Shown: in pieces, positions 49,262-61,351 of the stretch
How the letters are laid out: each line of letters opens with the position of its first letter
How positions within the stretch are numbered: the stretch's first letter is position 1
Made by a program: the position numbers and the translations under genes
The notes under the pieces: model-generated
What the model saw: only the letters and a program-made list of their open reading frames with translations
What the model was told of the DNA's origin: nothing
Databases searched by the model: none
NCBI GenBank assembly: GCA_947179155.2
Contig: OX359285.1
Coordinates: 6,836,731-6,900,730 of the forward strand
Source of the DNA: Hedera helix
Lineage: Eukaryota; Streptophyta; Magnoliopsida; Apiales; Araliaceae
Length of the DNA stretch: 64,000 nucleotides
Direction of reading: 5' to 3'

Positions 49262-51394
49262 CATCCCTTGTAGAGCGGATAATTCTTAAAATTCTAGTTA
49301 ACAAATTTTCAAATAATAATGGCATCTCTGTATAGCACAGTGCTGGGATTCTTCAACTTCTTATGGAATGACCAATCCTTCCTAATTTAAATATATATAC
49401 GATATACATACCCATCCCCACACACCCACCAACACACATTGTGTGTGTGTGGGTGGATGTATTCTAATGGACTTCCAACACAAAATTGTACATGTAATCT
49501 GCTGGGATTTTTCTAATGTTTTAACATTGATGGATTTAGAGTATGTTATACGTGCTATCTCATAAGCATGCATAAACAAAATAACGAGCAGATCTTATTT
49601 GAAGAAAATTCTTCAAAGTAATGGGGCGCATAATTTATAAAAATATCAAAATTTAAACTTTTTATGTTGGATTCATATGCTGGCAAGAAGGCCTTCAAAT
49701 TTTAATTATCAGAATCTTTCATAATCCATTAATTACATAAAAAACTGTCACGAAAAATCAATTCTACAGTGTTTATGTAGGTTCACTAGATAGATAGAGA
49801 CCTAATTAATTAGCTTGAGTTAACATTACTGGAAACTCCATTTACTTAAAAAAGTGATCCTGAAATTAAACCTAGGGGTGCTATATATAGAAACGTAACT
49901 ATTTATAAGTTCCATGCATTGAGACAGGAAAGGAGATGTTGGTCATTTCACCATGGTCTTCTGTCTTTATTCCCTTTAGAAATTAACGACAATAATGAAC
50001 CCCCTCACCCCCTCCATATTAATTGATTTTAGCTTTCTTTTCATGCAAGTCCCGCCCATATAAAGCAAAACTAATATCATGCACGTTACCAGTAGACACT
50101 TTCTCTCTCTCTAATTATATATACAAATTAACTGCACAAAAAGCTCGTTTCTGGAATTGAATAAAGCAATAAAGAGATATCTCAATTTAACAGAAAACAA
50201 ACCGAGGGACTTAATGTGAATTAATCAGTTGTTTTTGAATCCGTTACTTTTATATTTATTCAAATATTTTGATGATTTCAAATTTCCAAGAAAGAATATA
50301 TATATGATTACCCACATAGGCATCCTCTTTTATGCAAGTTATAGCAAAAGGACGCAACAATGAATGCCCTCGAGAGTATGGCCATGTAGTTTAGCTAGCT
50401 AACCAGCTAGAACAATAATCAACCTCGATCGATACGAAATTTAGCAAAAAAAATTTAGTACTTTTGCATGTACATTCTATCATCATGTGTAGCAATATCT
50501 TATATTCTTGTGAGTAAGGCCACATCTTAAGCATTGATTTTTCTCGTTCAATCTAAGAATCTAATAACGTAGCGAAAACAATAATAAAAAAAAGTGAGAA
50601 AACAAAAAAAAAACAATCACATTAGACAAAATTTTATATGGTTCTCCTAAAGGTTGAGTTAATCAATATTACACAAATATTATTCAGTATTACTTAAAGC
50701 TAATATTGGTCCTCAGTATTACATAATAGTATCCATTGTATGACTGATTTTTCCAATAAATATATTTAAGGATTAATAGCATATTTGTCCCAAGTATATA
50801 TACATCGAACAAGAAAACTGGATTCTCATTTCAAGAGGAACGGAATACTCGTACACTTGAGCAAGGTACGTAACACCAAGGATAACTATAGAATTTATTA
50901 GGATACCAAAAGCAGAGAAGCATGTAACTAGGCTCCAATGACCTATTTATTAGTAATTCGTTCGTAATCCCCATTAAGTTTTCTACTTCTCCCCAAAAAG
51001 GAAACTAGCCAAAACATAATAAACAAAGCTATTGTTGCAATTTGCACAAATTTCTATATATGGTGTGTTGTCTTGTAAAGACAACAAAAAGAAAGAAAGG
51101 AATTTATACAAGAAATTAAAGTAATAATAAACAAATAATATTATTAGAAGAATATATATATAGAGACACATATAAAGATGATACTGTAATGTTGATGATT
51201 TACATACATAGCGACGCTGATAATGATCTCTTGGCCTGATGTTGAAAAGATTTTGATGAAGGCTTCAAGTACTATATAGTATTATGATGATAATATAATG
51301 ATGTTGTCTCTGTCTATATATATACCCCATGATTTTTGTTTATTTTCTCTTTATTTTTGCATGTTCTTCTTCTTCTTCTTTTACTTTTGCTCCG

Positions 51395-54300
51395 CTACCC
51401 ATGATGATCCGGGTTGTCAGGGTCATGCGGGTCAGGCCAGAAGGTAGAGTACTTTAACCATTCTGCCTCTTGTGGGGTTGTGATTGATGACTCCTGCAAT
51501 AACAACAACACAAACATTTTCAACTTATAGGTTTAGGGTTTGTACAGAATTTTATTAATTATTGAAAATAACGTGTATACACGCACACACAAACACACTA
51601 GAAAAGTTTGCTGCTCAATATATATCTTCATTTTATATTTGTTAGCACATTTTATTTTAGAAATAGTTTTTTTCCCCGCATTGTTTAGGCAAGGCAATGC
51701 ATGCATGTGTAATACTTTCTTCTATTAGTTCACTGTCAATTCCTAGACTATTTACTATTGGAAAGCTTCTGTTATTAGAAGGAAGTTCATAATTAAGTGA
51801 ACAAAGTTATTAGTTTCAACTTCAGTTTCTGAACTTTTTTGTCATAAGAAGAAAGAATTGATTCTGATACAATCTTTCTTTATATTTGAGTTAAAATGAT
51901 TAGAAGAAAAGGTATCCACCTCGAAAAACCCCAATAGCAAATTAACCCTCCTCCAGTCCCCACTTCAGAGAGAGAAGTAAAAGAAATTAAAGCAACAAAG
52001 AATATTTGAACATGTAATTAGTAAGAAGAAACTTAAAGAATATAAAATTATTCCCATCTTTACTCTAAAACTTCTAAGAACTGAGGAAAAAGTAAAAAGT
52101 AAAAGAAAAGTTGCTCTCATAATATCTTGAATACCACAGGAAACCAACATGCAAAAGTACACTGTATTTGTCCAATGCACAGCATTATATATATAAGAAG
52201 AAAAGGAAATTAAAGGCTTCAAGTTTCCCCTTTTTATTTTAAATTTTTCTTAATAATATGGCAATATAACGTTCATTCATATATTAATCAACCTCTTTGA
52301 TGTCAGTTGAAGTGCAACCCATAATGAGTTCCTCCAATCCAGATGAAGACATTCCTCCTAGTTTATGATGTTGCTGCTGCTGCTGCTGTTGGTGTAGCTG
52401 CCGAAAGATGCAAATATACGTCATTAGAAGAATGCAAAACATAATAATCTATATGATCATGTGTTGTCTCCAAAAACAAGAGTTTAAATGTGAGAAGTAT
52501 AATTTCTTGCTTGCTACCAAGTTGACATATAAAATCACGGATGAGTCAGCTACTCCATACTTCTCTTTCACGAATAAGAATCTCACTTGACTTTTATTTA
52601 ATTTTTTAACGAGCTTATGTGTAGATATATAGTTTTCTTTTTCTTAATAGTTTGTTATGGGACAAATATTAAGAAAAAGCATATATTTACACACCCTCCT
52701 ACTTAATTTCTTTAAATAATATTATGGTGTACCTAAAATACATTTAGCTGGACTTTAAAAAACTTAATATAAACTCTTACAGCTTATGAAATTTAATAAT
52801 AAAAGTATTATGCAAGTGTTTCTTGAGCAAACCTTTAACATTTGTTAAGAGAAAAAAAAAAGTGAAGATAAGAAAGTAGCTAGGGCTATTTTCTCTGTAG
52901 TGACAAATAAGGAGATTTGGTTGGTTAGATATATACCTGGAAATTTTCATTTTGAAGCATCATTCTGGAAACATGAAAGGAGTCTTCATCGAGAATAATG
53001 GAAGTAGTGTGATAGAGGGGAGGAGGAGAGATAATGGTGGAAATTGAGTGAGAAGGCCTGCTGATGTGGAAGTTGGCTGCTGTTTCAAGTTGCTGATGAG
53101 TCATGTGATGATGTGGCCTTTGGAGGTCATGCTCTTCGCACAAGCCTGTCGTCGCCAGAGAAGTACTCTCCCTTGCAGTTGAAGCCTCTACTCCTCCTGT
53201 TCCCACCTGCAAAATTATACTTCCTCAATTTTAAATTATATGACTAATATTAATTTTTAAAAAATTAATTTCAAATATTTTTAAACTCAAAATTAAGATA
53301 AATTCATGTAGTTTATATCAATACAATTATGAATAACATAAACTATTTAAAAAGTACCACTAGTTATAAGATTTATTATTTTAAAAACTTAAATGAATCA
53401 AGTCAATTTTAAATTTAAAAATATCTCAAATTAATTTTTTAAACATTAATAATAATCTTATAATTCAGAACAAAAAGAGTACATAGTTAATCACCTCATT
53501 ATAAATTGCTAACTACTCCGCTTTCAAGCCCCATTCATAACTTATTATCTTTCTTGTAGCATTTCATGTTTTTATTGTTTTATTTTTTATTTCATTTTTG
53601 TATTTTATTATAAACATGCATCTTTAGTCTAGTTTCATTTACATTTTTTGATGGGGCGTAGCTATTAAAACTTAATTTTAGATAGACGACTGTTTTTATC
53701 AAGCTATTTTGATAGAGTTTTCATGCTTTAATTTGTTACAAGTAACACGTGTATGAGAAGAGCAACACATGTTTTCTTCAACTTGTGTAGATAAATAACA
53801 CATAAGAATAAAACGGGAGAAAAAAGATGAAAGAAAGGTCAAGAAGATGAAATAAAGATAGGAATTGTGTTTTTTTTATATGTACATATATATTCAATAT
53901 AATTATCGTACGGTGTTTATCTCGCTCATCACGTGATAATACAAAATATCAAAAATCACGTAATAAGAGAGAAAAACAAATGGTAAATAACTAAAAATTA
54001 ATGTTATCACCACTACAAGAATATTTACTCCTCCATCTGTCAAAGCTAGCAAGATTAAATTCTCTAATTGATTGATAAAAATGGAAATAAAAATTTCAGT
54101 GATCAAGATTAAATTAACTAATGAATGAAAAAAAATACCTGATCATCAAAGTTCTTCCCAAATGGAACAAAGCTGTAACTATCATGAGCTTTAAATTGCT
54201 GCATTTCCATGGGATTAAAACTCAAAATCGGAGCACCAACACCAACAACGGACAGTACTTCATCTCTATGGGTGGCTATTTCTTTAGAAGAACAACTCCC

Positions 54301-55548
54301 ACTCCCACTCTCTCTCCTACTATTAGGTTCACTATTAATATTTCCTTCAGTACCACCAATAACTAATCCACTAGTACTATTAATCCTATCAGACCAATTG
54401 CATTGCCTCGGCTGAGTCTGAAAAAATATCTTGGAAACCACAAGCTCCCCTTCCCTTTCTTCTTCATGCTGCCCCAAGTGATACTGATGCATCACCCAAT
54501 TAGTCTTTTCGGGTTTTCGATTCTTCCCAAAATTTGTGTAGAGAACTAAAATTTTCTTGCACCCTTTTTGCTTGCTATTCACCATCACCGGCCTCGTCTT
54601 TCCGGTTTTGTGCCACCTTGTTTCGCCGCCTTGGAGGTCGCATTCGGTTTGGATTTTCCTTCTCTTTCTTGTACCGGTTGTGTAAGCTTTTGAAGGTCTA
54701 TGGAAGAAATGTCTATTCAATCCATCTCTTGTAACTCCTGCAAATTAAGAGCTAGCTACAAGTTAAATTTTAAGTTTACCAAAAAAAAATAAAAATGGAA
54801 GTTAGGGTGACTTAGGTATAACGATCTGAATAAGTCATAACTGACAATTTAGGTGGTGAAAAAATGATGACAAACCCTTGCTAGATTCCATGCAATTTGA
54901 ATTGAGAGAGAGAGTATTATTTAACTAATTAAAAAATGTGACCTGGAAGTTTTTCAGGATGGGTATAACAAATTCCATCTTCTCCTTCAATAGTAGGAAT
55001 GAATTCATCAATCAAAGGGTGAGATTTAAATTCTTTAGCTTCAACTTTTGCTTCAAGGTGTTCTATCAATTCCTGGTCTGTTGGATCAAATTTCACTCCT
55101 GCTGGTAAACCTACCCAGTCCTTCAAAATGAAATAAAATTGTGAAGGCAAAAAATAAAAAAACATAGTAACTTTGAAAGAATATATATATATAAGCTAGA
55201 AAGACAGAAATGTATAGAAGTTTTGTATTTTGAAGATAAATAATAGTTAGTACTATGGAAATAATTAAAAGCAATCACATAAGAAAACATAGCACAATTT
55301 TATCCTTTTATGATTCTTCTTTATATCAAAAGTCTTTCTGTTGAAGCCAAGAATATTGCTACTACTACTGCTGGTACTAGATATTTTATTTATATATAAT
55401 CCGTACGTACCGGCTTTCCTTCAAGCTTGTGTCCACAGCCAGGGCAGTGTTTGGATCCACACAATTGATGCTCCTCAAGCTTTGCATCAATGAGATCAGA
55501 GCTGCTGATGGATGATGGCTCCAACCGAGTATGATTACTCTTGTTCAT
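51395..55548 (-). CDS. NAC075: NAC-domain transcription factor, NAC075 group
   Basis: Six exons on the minus strand: 55411-55548, 54943-55120, 54139-54737, 52937-53206, 52293-52397 and 51395-51493. All introns are GT-AG, the phases join, and the product is 462 residues. The N-terminal leader has a Cys/His motif (LCGSKHCPGCGHKLEGKP). The NAC domain spans about residues 47-220: LPAGVKFDPTDQELIEHLEA, ICYTHPEKLPG, RHFFHRPSKAYTTGTRKRRK, GETRWHKTGKTRPV, TNWVMHQYHLG. The variant VKFDPTDQEL opening is typical of the SND2/ANAC073/NAC075 group rather than of canonical NACs. The C-terminal half has Ser, His and Gln tracts (six Gln in a row from exon 5) and ends WLKYSTFWPDPHDPDNPDHHG, as in NAC075. Members are nuclear regulators linked to vascular and secondary-wall programmes and to senescence and flowering timing. 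The ATG at 55548 opens the conserved MNKS leader. Confidence 0.93.
52375..52391 (-). repeat. Poly-Gln codon repeat in NAC exon 5
   Basis: A CAG run coding six Gln, next to His-His. It is a likely site of length variation. Confidence 0.85.
53218..53483. mobile_element. Degenerate Stowaway-like MITE in NAC intron 3
   Basis: The left end TACTTCCTCAATTTTAAATT and the right end (about 53455-53483, TTATAATTCAGAACAAAAAG then AGTAC) form a loose inverted repeat of the kind seen in Stowaway MITEs, with TA at the border. The interior is AT-rich with several self-complementary stretches. The arms are worn, so this call is tentative. Confidence 0.45.
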
Positions 55549-56787
55549 AGCTCTAGCTCTAGCTATAGCTAGCTCTCCGAATTAACCTATATTGGCCGCC
55601 GCACCTTATTCTTTATTTCTATTATATGATCTCAACTTTTTTCAAGAATTTCCTCCAATAAATCTTCACTGCTATATGACATATCCTCTCTTATGTCCTA
55701 ATAAAACTGCCTTCAGTTTAAACTTTAATATCAAGCAATAGCACCTTCTAATACTGTATTGAGATCTGATCCCAATTAAAATAGAAAAAGAGGAGATAAG
55801 ATAGATAGATTGGTGGTGATATTAGCTAGCTAGGATGGCTATAAAATCATGAAAATTCAACAACTTTTTTGTCACAGATCATCAAGAACGTGGAATTCAG
55901 CCAGAGACAAGATTAATCCAAGAAATTTTAAGGAAATCAAATAAGAAATAAATACAAAGGATATATAAAACAAGTTTTAAAAGATCAAAACTTTTTAATC
56001 TAGTACAAGAAATTCAACAAAGTTCTAATGAGATAGATATTTATGTACCAAAAATGGAAAATTTCCCTCCCGAAAAATTTGGGTGTGGCTAAGGAAGGGA
56101 GGAAGGAGAGAAGAACAAAGATGATAGAATAGAGGAGCAAGAAAGAAAGAAAGGAAAGGAGAAGAATTAAACTATGAGTATACAGGGCTATAAAACATGC
56201 TTTTAACCATTGAAAACACAAGAAATTCCTCTACTTTAACCGAAGCCAGTGAGATAAAGAAAAAGGTACTGCTTCATATATACATACCCCTAGCTATACT
56301 ACTCCCTTTAACTCTTTCCTAATTTTAAGTACCATTACAACATTTTATATATATATTTAGGCCGTTTCTTAGCTTTTGCTTTACTAGTCAATAGACAAGG
56401 AAACAAAACTTAAGCTTTAGGGGTGAAAAAAAAGGGAAGAAACAAAAAACCAACTGAGAGGTTTTCTTTATTTAGTACTATTATCATACTATAAATACCT
56501 TAATAAAATTTATTTTTGTCCATAATTAAATACTCGTACTATTATAACTGTTTGTTTGTTTTTTCACAGTAAAAGGTTGATTGAGGAGTATTAAATTAAA
56601 TCCATAAAGCTAATTTCGCCTTGTTAAGTGTGAACACAAGTGAATACTAGTAGACGAAGAACTTATAACTACTTTTTTAGTATTGAATACAATAATGTAG
56701 AAAAATATTAATTAGAAAGATATATAATTTATAATATATATATACATATAACCCCAAAATACTTAAAAATTAAAGATAGGAACTCAC

Positions 56788-56900
56788 ATGCTTCTTAGCG
56801 GTGGAGTGCTGATCCATCATGATTAATTTGCCATGAATGTTGCAGAGAGAAAGGGTACAAGGTTGCTTGATATGCAAGGTAATTGAGCAGCAAGATACTT
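56788..56900 (-). other. Candidate 5' UTR exon of the NAC gene with short upstream ORFs
   Basis: On the minus strand this stretch is less AT-rich than its surroundings and ends in a strong donor (AAGCAT|GTGAGTT at 56788/56787). It holds a very short frame (ATG GCA AAT TAA) and a second ATG opening MMDQHSTAKKH up to the donor. It lies about 1.2 kb upstream of the NAC start codon. Upstream ORFs can dampen translation. It could also be unrelated; only transcripts would tell. Confidence 0.3.
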
Positions 56901-56921
56901 GATGGGCCACCACCATCGTCT

Positions 56922-56924
<3 letters not shown>

Positions 56925-56967
<43 letters not shown>
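56925..56967. repeat. (AT)n microsatellite
   Basis: About 21 AT units. Confidence 0.95.
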
Positions 56968-56968
<1 letters not shown>

Positions 56969-57190
56969 CTAATTAAAATATCAACAAAACTTCAACAATA
57001 AGCACCTAATATATTAGCTCATCTAAAAGCAGAATAGGAGGACAAGAAGATATGTATTGTCAATTCCCGTATGTGTTAATAATATAATCTTTAGGTTTTC
57101 AGTCTTCACCATTGTATAAATGTAGGGAACATCTGACATGCTTCACACCCATCTATTATAAGAATGAGTCAGTGTTTGAAACGTCTTGAT

Positions 57191-57193
<3 letters not shown>

Positions 57194-57228
<35 letters not shown>
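57194..57228. repeat. (AT)n microsatellite, left flank of MITE
   Basis: About 17 AT units directly before the foldback element. Confidence 0.95.
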
Positions 57229-57229
<1 letters not shown>

Positions 57230-57405
57230 GGTCCGGCTCTCCAGCGAACTGGAGAAGACGAACCGTCGTCTTTGGTATCTATGGTGATGGTTCGACCCGA
57301 CGCCATAGACTGCATGGCTATAGCGACGGGTCGAACTGTCGCCATAGATACCAAAGACGAGAGTTCGTCTTTGGTTCGCTTTTTAAGGTTCGCTGGAGAG
57401 CCTGA

Positions 57406-57407
<2 letters not shown>
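57230..57407. mobile_element. 178-bp foldback MITE within a TA microsatellite
   Basis: Terminal inverted repeats GGTCCGGCTCTCCAGCGAAC (left) and the inverse of GTTCGCTGGAGAGCCTGACC (right) match with one mismatch. A second, inner pair (TCTTTGGTATCTATGG and CCATAGATACCAAAGA) extends the stem, so nearly the entire element can fold back. Its GC content stands out sharply from the flanking (TA)n. Insertion at TA fits Tc1/mariner-type or related MITEs, but the TA repeat hides any duplication. The family is not recognised. Confidence 0.85.

Positions 57408-57408
<1 letters not shown>

Positions 57409-57446
<38 letters not shown>
57409..57446. repeat. (AT)n microsatellite, right flank of MITE
   Basis: About 19 AT units directly after the foldback element; probably one run with 57194-57228 before insertion. 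Confidence 0.95.
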
Positions 57447-57450
<4 letters not shown>

Positions 57451-57465
57451 AAATAATATAAGACA

Positions 57466-57646
57466 TACCTCAATTAAGGTTAACTAAGGTTATTTAGTAA
57501 AACGATATGGTTTTATCTCATAGAATTAAGTTTTCTATTTTTTTTGGATTTTATAAAAAAAATATCTTTAATTATAATTTTTATATAAAAATACATCGTT
57601 TTGTTAAGTAATCTTAATCAAATTTAACTAAAACATATCTTAAATT
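57466..57646. repeat. Imperfect inverted repeat, possible MITE
   Basis: AAGGTTATTTAGTAAAACGA near 57488-57507 pairs with the inverse of TCGTTTTGTTAAGTAATCTT near 57597-57616. Weaker pairing (ACCTCAATTAAGG and TATCTTAAATT) extends outward. No clear target duplication. Confidence 0.5.
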
Positions 57647-58247
57647 ACATTTCTCTCTCTATATATAAAGAAGCATGTGCCTTAGAAACACTTAAACTGT
57701 ATTTATTTTTAATATTGTTACATAATATATTTTCACCTAAACAAAAGATGATCATAATGTATGAATATTTTTACTTTGTATGATTATATAGGGTCGTGAG
57801 TGTATTTTTTTTACTAAATTAGTATAAGCACTACACATTCGAGGGTATCTCTCAACAAAATCCACATAGACGCTATACATGAAATATAAATTTCCTCTAG
57901 GTTCTCGTAGCTCCCATCCTACCCTCCTGAACCTTTAGAATTAAATGTAGTAGTATAGGTTCTTCACAATAAGAATGAAAAAAAAGACGTTTTATAATTT
58001 ATGTCAACTGTTGTGCATATATATATCGAAAAAAATGTGACATTCTTTGTAAGACAACTACATATAACCACCGATCTATCAACATGAACAAGTTGGTACC
58101 TCTTAATTTGTTACAGTTGCTTCTTAATTTCTTGGTTGCTCTTTTATAATTTTAGTTATTGAATACTTAATAAAATTAGTATCAAATTGTAGCATAGTTG
58201 TATCTTGATTAATTTTAAACCATGTTATAGTGTTAAAAAAGAATAGT

Positions 58248-58326
<79 letters not shown>

Positions 58327-59225
58327 CGAATGGTTAGTTGAGGATAATTCATAAAACTGACCATAGCATTTATAAGATAAAGTGACGGGGACAAATTCCT
58401 TAGTCTTCACCAAACAACTAATGTCCAGATGAAGGTGTGACTTGTGTGGACATTGTCCCCACAAAGGAACGATATAAAGGGACACATATTTTGTATTTTT
58501 TGAAGGCTATGTTTATTTATAAAAAAAATATATGAGATGAGATTATTTATTTTAATTTAATATTATTTTATCTCATAATAGGTGATTAATAATTTTTTAA
58601 TATTGGACTATTAGTTCTATAAAGCCAATAGCTTAAAATGAAGAGGACTATTAATTCCAATTTTTTTATGGGATTATATAATTTTACATAAATAGCCTTA
58701 AGAATGATAAAAAAAAAAAAAAAAAAGTCCATAGGACTATCTAAAGAACTATTAATCCTTCATCATATGATAAAATAATTCAAAGTAGTGTTAAAATAAT
58801 ACAAATAGTTCAATCTCAAGTATATTTTTTACAAACAAACACAACCGAAATGTCCAAATAAAAATGAAAAAGAGTATGATCATGGAAAAATATGGGCCTC
58901 TGAAAAAAAAATAATAAGAAATGCTACAAATTTTTTTTTGAGTGTAGACAAATTTTTTGACTATGTTTAAGAAGAAAATGCTATTGTAGAGGTTAATACT
59001 CCATATAAGTTGGGTATGACTCCTAAGACCTAATAATATATATTTTGACGTTACACAAGGCAATTAACAGATAATGTTAGGTTCATCTAATTTTTCCCTT
59101 TCACTTCCTACTCCATCCATTTTTTAATTTTGTAACTGATCATGTATATCTTCTCATTGCTGTACCATTCTATGGTTTATTTTTTTGAATTCAGTTCTAC
59201 AATTTAAGTTAAGGAAAATTATATA
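57647..59225. other. Intergenic region
   Basis: No gene supported. It holds the longest (AT)n run of the window (58251-58324), a poly-A tract at 58710-58726, and worn AT-rich sequence with partial self-complementarity at 58520-58770. Open frames in it follow low-complexity sequence. Confidence 0.55.
58251..58324. repeat. (AT)n microsatellite
   Basis: About 37 AT units, the longest dinucleotide run in the window. Confidence 0.97.
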
Positions 59226-59478
59226 CTCCTTTCGTTTCACAAAAATAATTCATTTGTTAACTTTTTTGTTATATAAAGGGGGTCATTATTTTAATAATAG
59301 TAACGTAAAATGAGATGATAATCTTAACTTTGTCATCATAATTTTATTATTATGTTGCCACAATTAAAATCACAACTTATTATTTTAAGGATCAATAAAA
59401 ATGAAATAAATTAAATTATATCTTTAATATTTATAAAATTTTATAAATAATATATTTTTTCCTGTGGAATAGAGGGAG
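59226..59478. mobile_element. Stowaway-like MITE
   Basis: The left end CTCCTTTCGTTTCACAAAAA, after TA at 59224-59225, pairs with the inverse of the right end TGTGGAATAGAGGGAG (59463-59478). TGTA follows. Size (253 bp), AT-rich interior, CTCC...GGAG ends and TA context all fit Stowaway (Tc1/mariner) MITEs. Confidence 0.7.
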
Positions 59479-61351
59479 TGTAACTTCTCACTTCGGACTT
59501 ATTGTTATGTCAGCTTTTCACTTGTATAATCACTATTAAAAGAAATCCTTATTCCTCGTAAAAGAGTCGCATGTAAATACTAAGAATATATTACGCTAAT
59601 TAATAATAAAATATTAGTTTAGTAATTTAATATGGTAATATAATTTTATCACAAGTTCACGGCCTCCTCTTCAGTAATTTTAACGAAAATTTGATTTCAT
59701 AGAACTAGCTTTCTGTTTCAATTCCGAATCATAGCTTGAATTTAATACATGCATGCAATCCATTGATTAACAGGTAGGTCCAGACTTCAATGAGCATAAC
59801 ACTAGTAAATATTAGAAACAGCAGATCAGTTCAAAATGAAGCACAACTTTTAGCATACCGCGCTCATGGATATTTTATCAAGTATAATTGTTGGCACGAC
59901 GAAATACAAAGAATACGTTCCCATTTTCCAGAACTAAAAAACTCGCTGCCTGCCGCCATAAATTACAAGGAATACAAAGAATGAATTGTGCCTCAACACA
60001 TTATAGTGGGTATAGAGAGCATTTAATTTCCTCTTATTTTCCATAGCTATTGTATTGGCTATTAAGAGAATTCCACTGGTTTGTAATGCCCAAAAAGATT
60101 TAGGTCGTCAAGTCGCATATATCATTTTGAATGGAACTTGCTGCTTACTGCATCATAGCTTGGGACATGTACAACTGCCAAACATTGTAAAAAACAGGAT
60201 TACATTCAAAATGGAAGGCCAATGAATTTACGCTAGAAAATTGAATTCAACAAACGTTAAAAAATGCTCCTCACGTTTCCTGCAAAACAAAGTGACGACG
60301 ACTATGCATAAGATACAAACTAGTTCAACTGCTAAATGATTACAAGATATGCAAGCTATGCCAGCAAAATAGCAGCATTGTTGTTCAAACGAAGGTTAAT
60401 ACACCAATTTATCAAATGAAGGAAAGTTCAGCCACATTTGTGTCCCAGAGAACAAACTAATCTCTTAGAATGAAAGCCCATGTCCTACAACAAACTACAG
60501 AAAACAGAGAAATCAACTAAGGAAATTGATGACAATAACACAAGATTTACGTGAAAACCCCAAATTGAAAAAAAGTAAAAATCATGGCAACAGTCAACAG
60601 GGATAAAATGTTTAATCAAAATGTGAATAATACAATTCATGAAAAGAACTCTCAGCCCAAAATCCCTAATACACCCAGATTGTTCTCTCTAAAGGCCGAT
60701 ATAGTAATAGTACACATGTGCACGCGCACATATATAACTAGGTTAAAAACATAACAAATCCAAATAAAAATAACATAACATGTACAAACCACAGGAGCAA
60801 TCGGCCTTGGCACTCTCACCAACAGTGTTCAGTAGTTCCTAGTGAACGTTTTTTAAGATTTTTGCTTATGATTGTAACAAAAATTCCAACTAACTCATTA
60901 TTGTGACCAACTAGCCAACTAGGTTTATTATAGCTTTAAATATTTTTCTAATAGTTGCCTGCCCAAGCCAGCCTGAGCCCATGAACATTATCGTAGGTTG
61001 GTATTTGGGCACAGGCCCGACCTCTAGGCCTGCAACCCAAACAAATAACTTTTGTGTGGGATTGGGATGACCCATAGGCCGGCCTAACCCGCCCAACTAA
61101 CACCCCTACTTGCCATCAGCATCAACTACTTTTCGGGAGTCACAGTCCCACAATGCATCTCAAGTAAACAACAATTCTCTAAATTATATCATGCCAGAAG
61201 GCTTAGACAAACAATCTAAATTTAGACACAAGTAGCTGTTGAAAAATTGTACTAATGATTAAATTAACCCAGAGAGTTTGCACAGATGTATCACGGGTTT
61301 GGAAATATTATCCACTTTCACAATCAAAAATGCCATATCTCTCTCCATATG
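59479..61351. other. Intergenic region
   Basis: No recognisable gene. A 64-residue open frame at 59790-59984 has fairly ordinary composition but no motif I know and no supporting splice structure. Purine-rich single-strand bias in 60250-60720 could be untranslated transcript from a gene outside the window; nothing confirms it. Confidence 0.45.
60940..61110. mobile_element. Probable hAT-type MITE remnant (one end)
   Basis: A GC-rich patch with GGGCACAGGCCCGACC, ATAGGCCGGCCTAACCCGCC and an end CTAACACCCCTA resembles the internal and terminal sequence of common plant hAT MITEs that end in TAGGGGTG. The opposite end is not found, so it is a fragment at best. Confidence 0.35.

Larger units (their letters stand above)
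48165..51394. other. Intergenic region downstream of the NAC gene
   Basis: No gene supported. A partial MITE-like end (GTCCTCTGTTTTTCTGGCAT) is at about 48400-48475 without a clear partner. Microsatellites are annotated separately. The last few hundred bases before 51394 should include the 3' UTR of the NAC gene, which is on the minus strand; its end is not evident. Confidence 0.5.
55549..57229. other. Upstream region of the NAC gene
   Basis: No separate gene supported. It contains AGCTCTAGCTCTAGC repeats directly before the start codon, CT-rich leader-like sequence (minus strand) at about 56080-56180, and (AT)n at 56925-56967. It should hold the promoter and 5' UTR; a TATA box is not clear. 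Confidence 0.5.

Noticed and set aside
54121..54415. Plus-strand frames over NAC exon 3
   Set aside because: Antisense shadows of a well-supported NAC exon.
58225..58485. Open frames with long Tyr-Ile repeats (also 48496-48735, 49143-49325, 57164-57448)
   Set aside because: They are translations of (TA)n microsatellites.
59790..59984. 64-residue plus-strand frame as a gene
   Set aside because: No motif, no splice partners, no repeat relation; length is within chance expectation for this much intergenic DNA.
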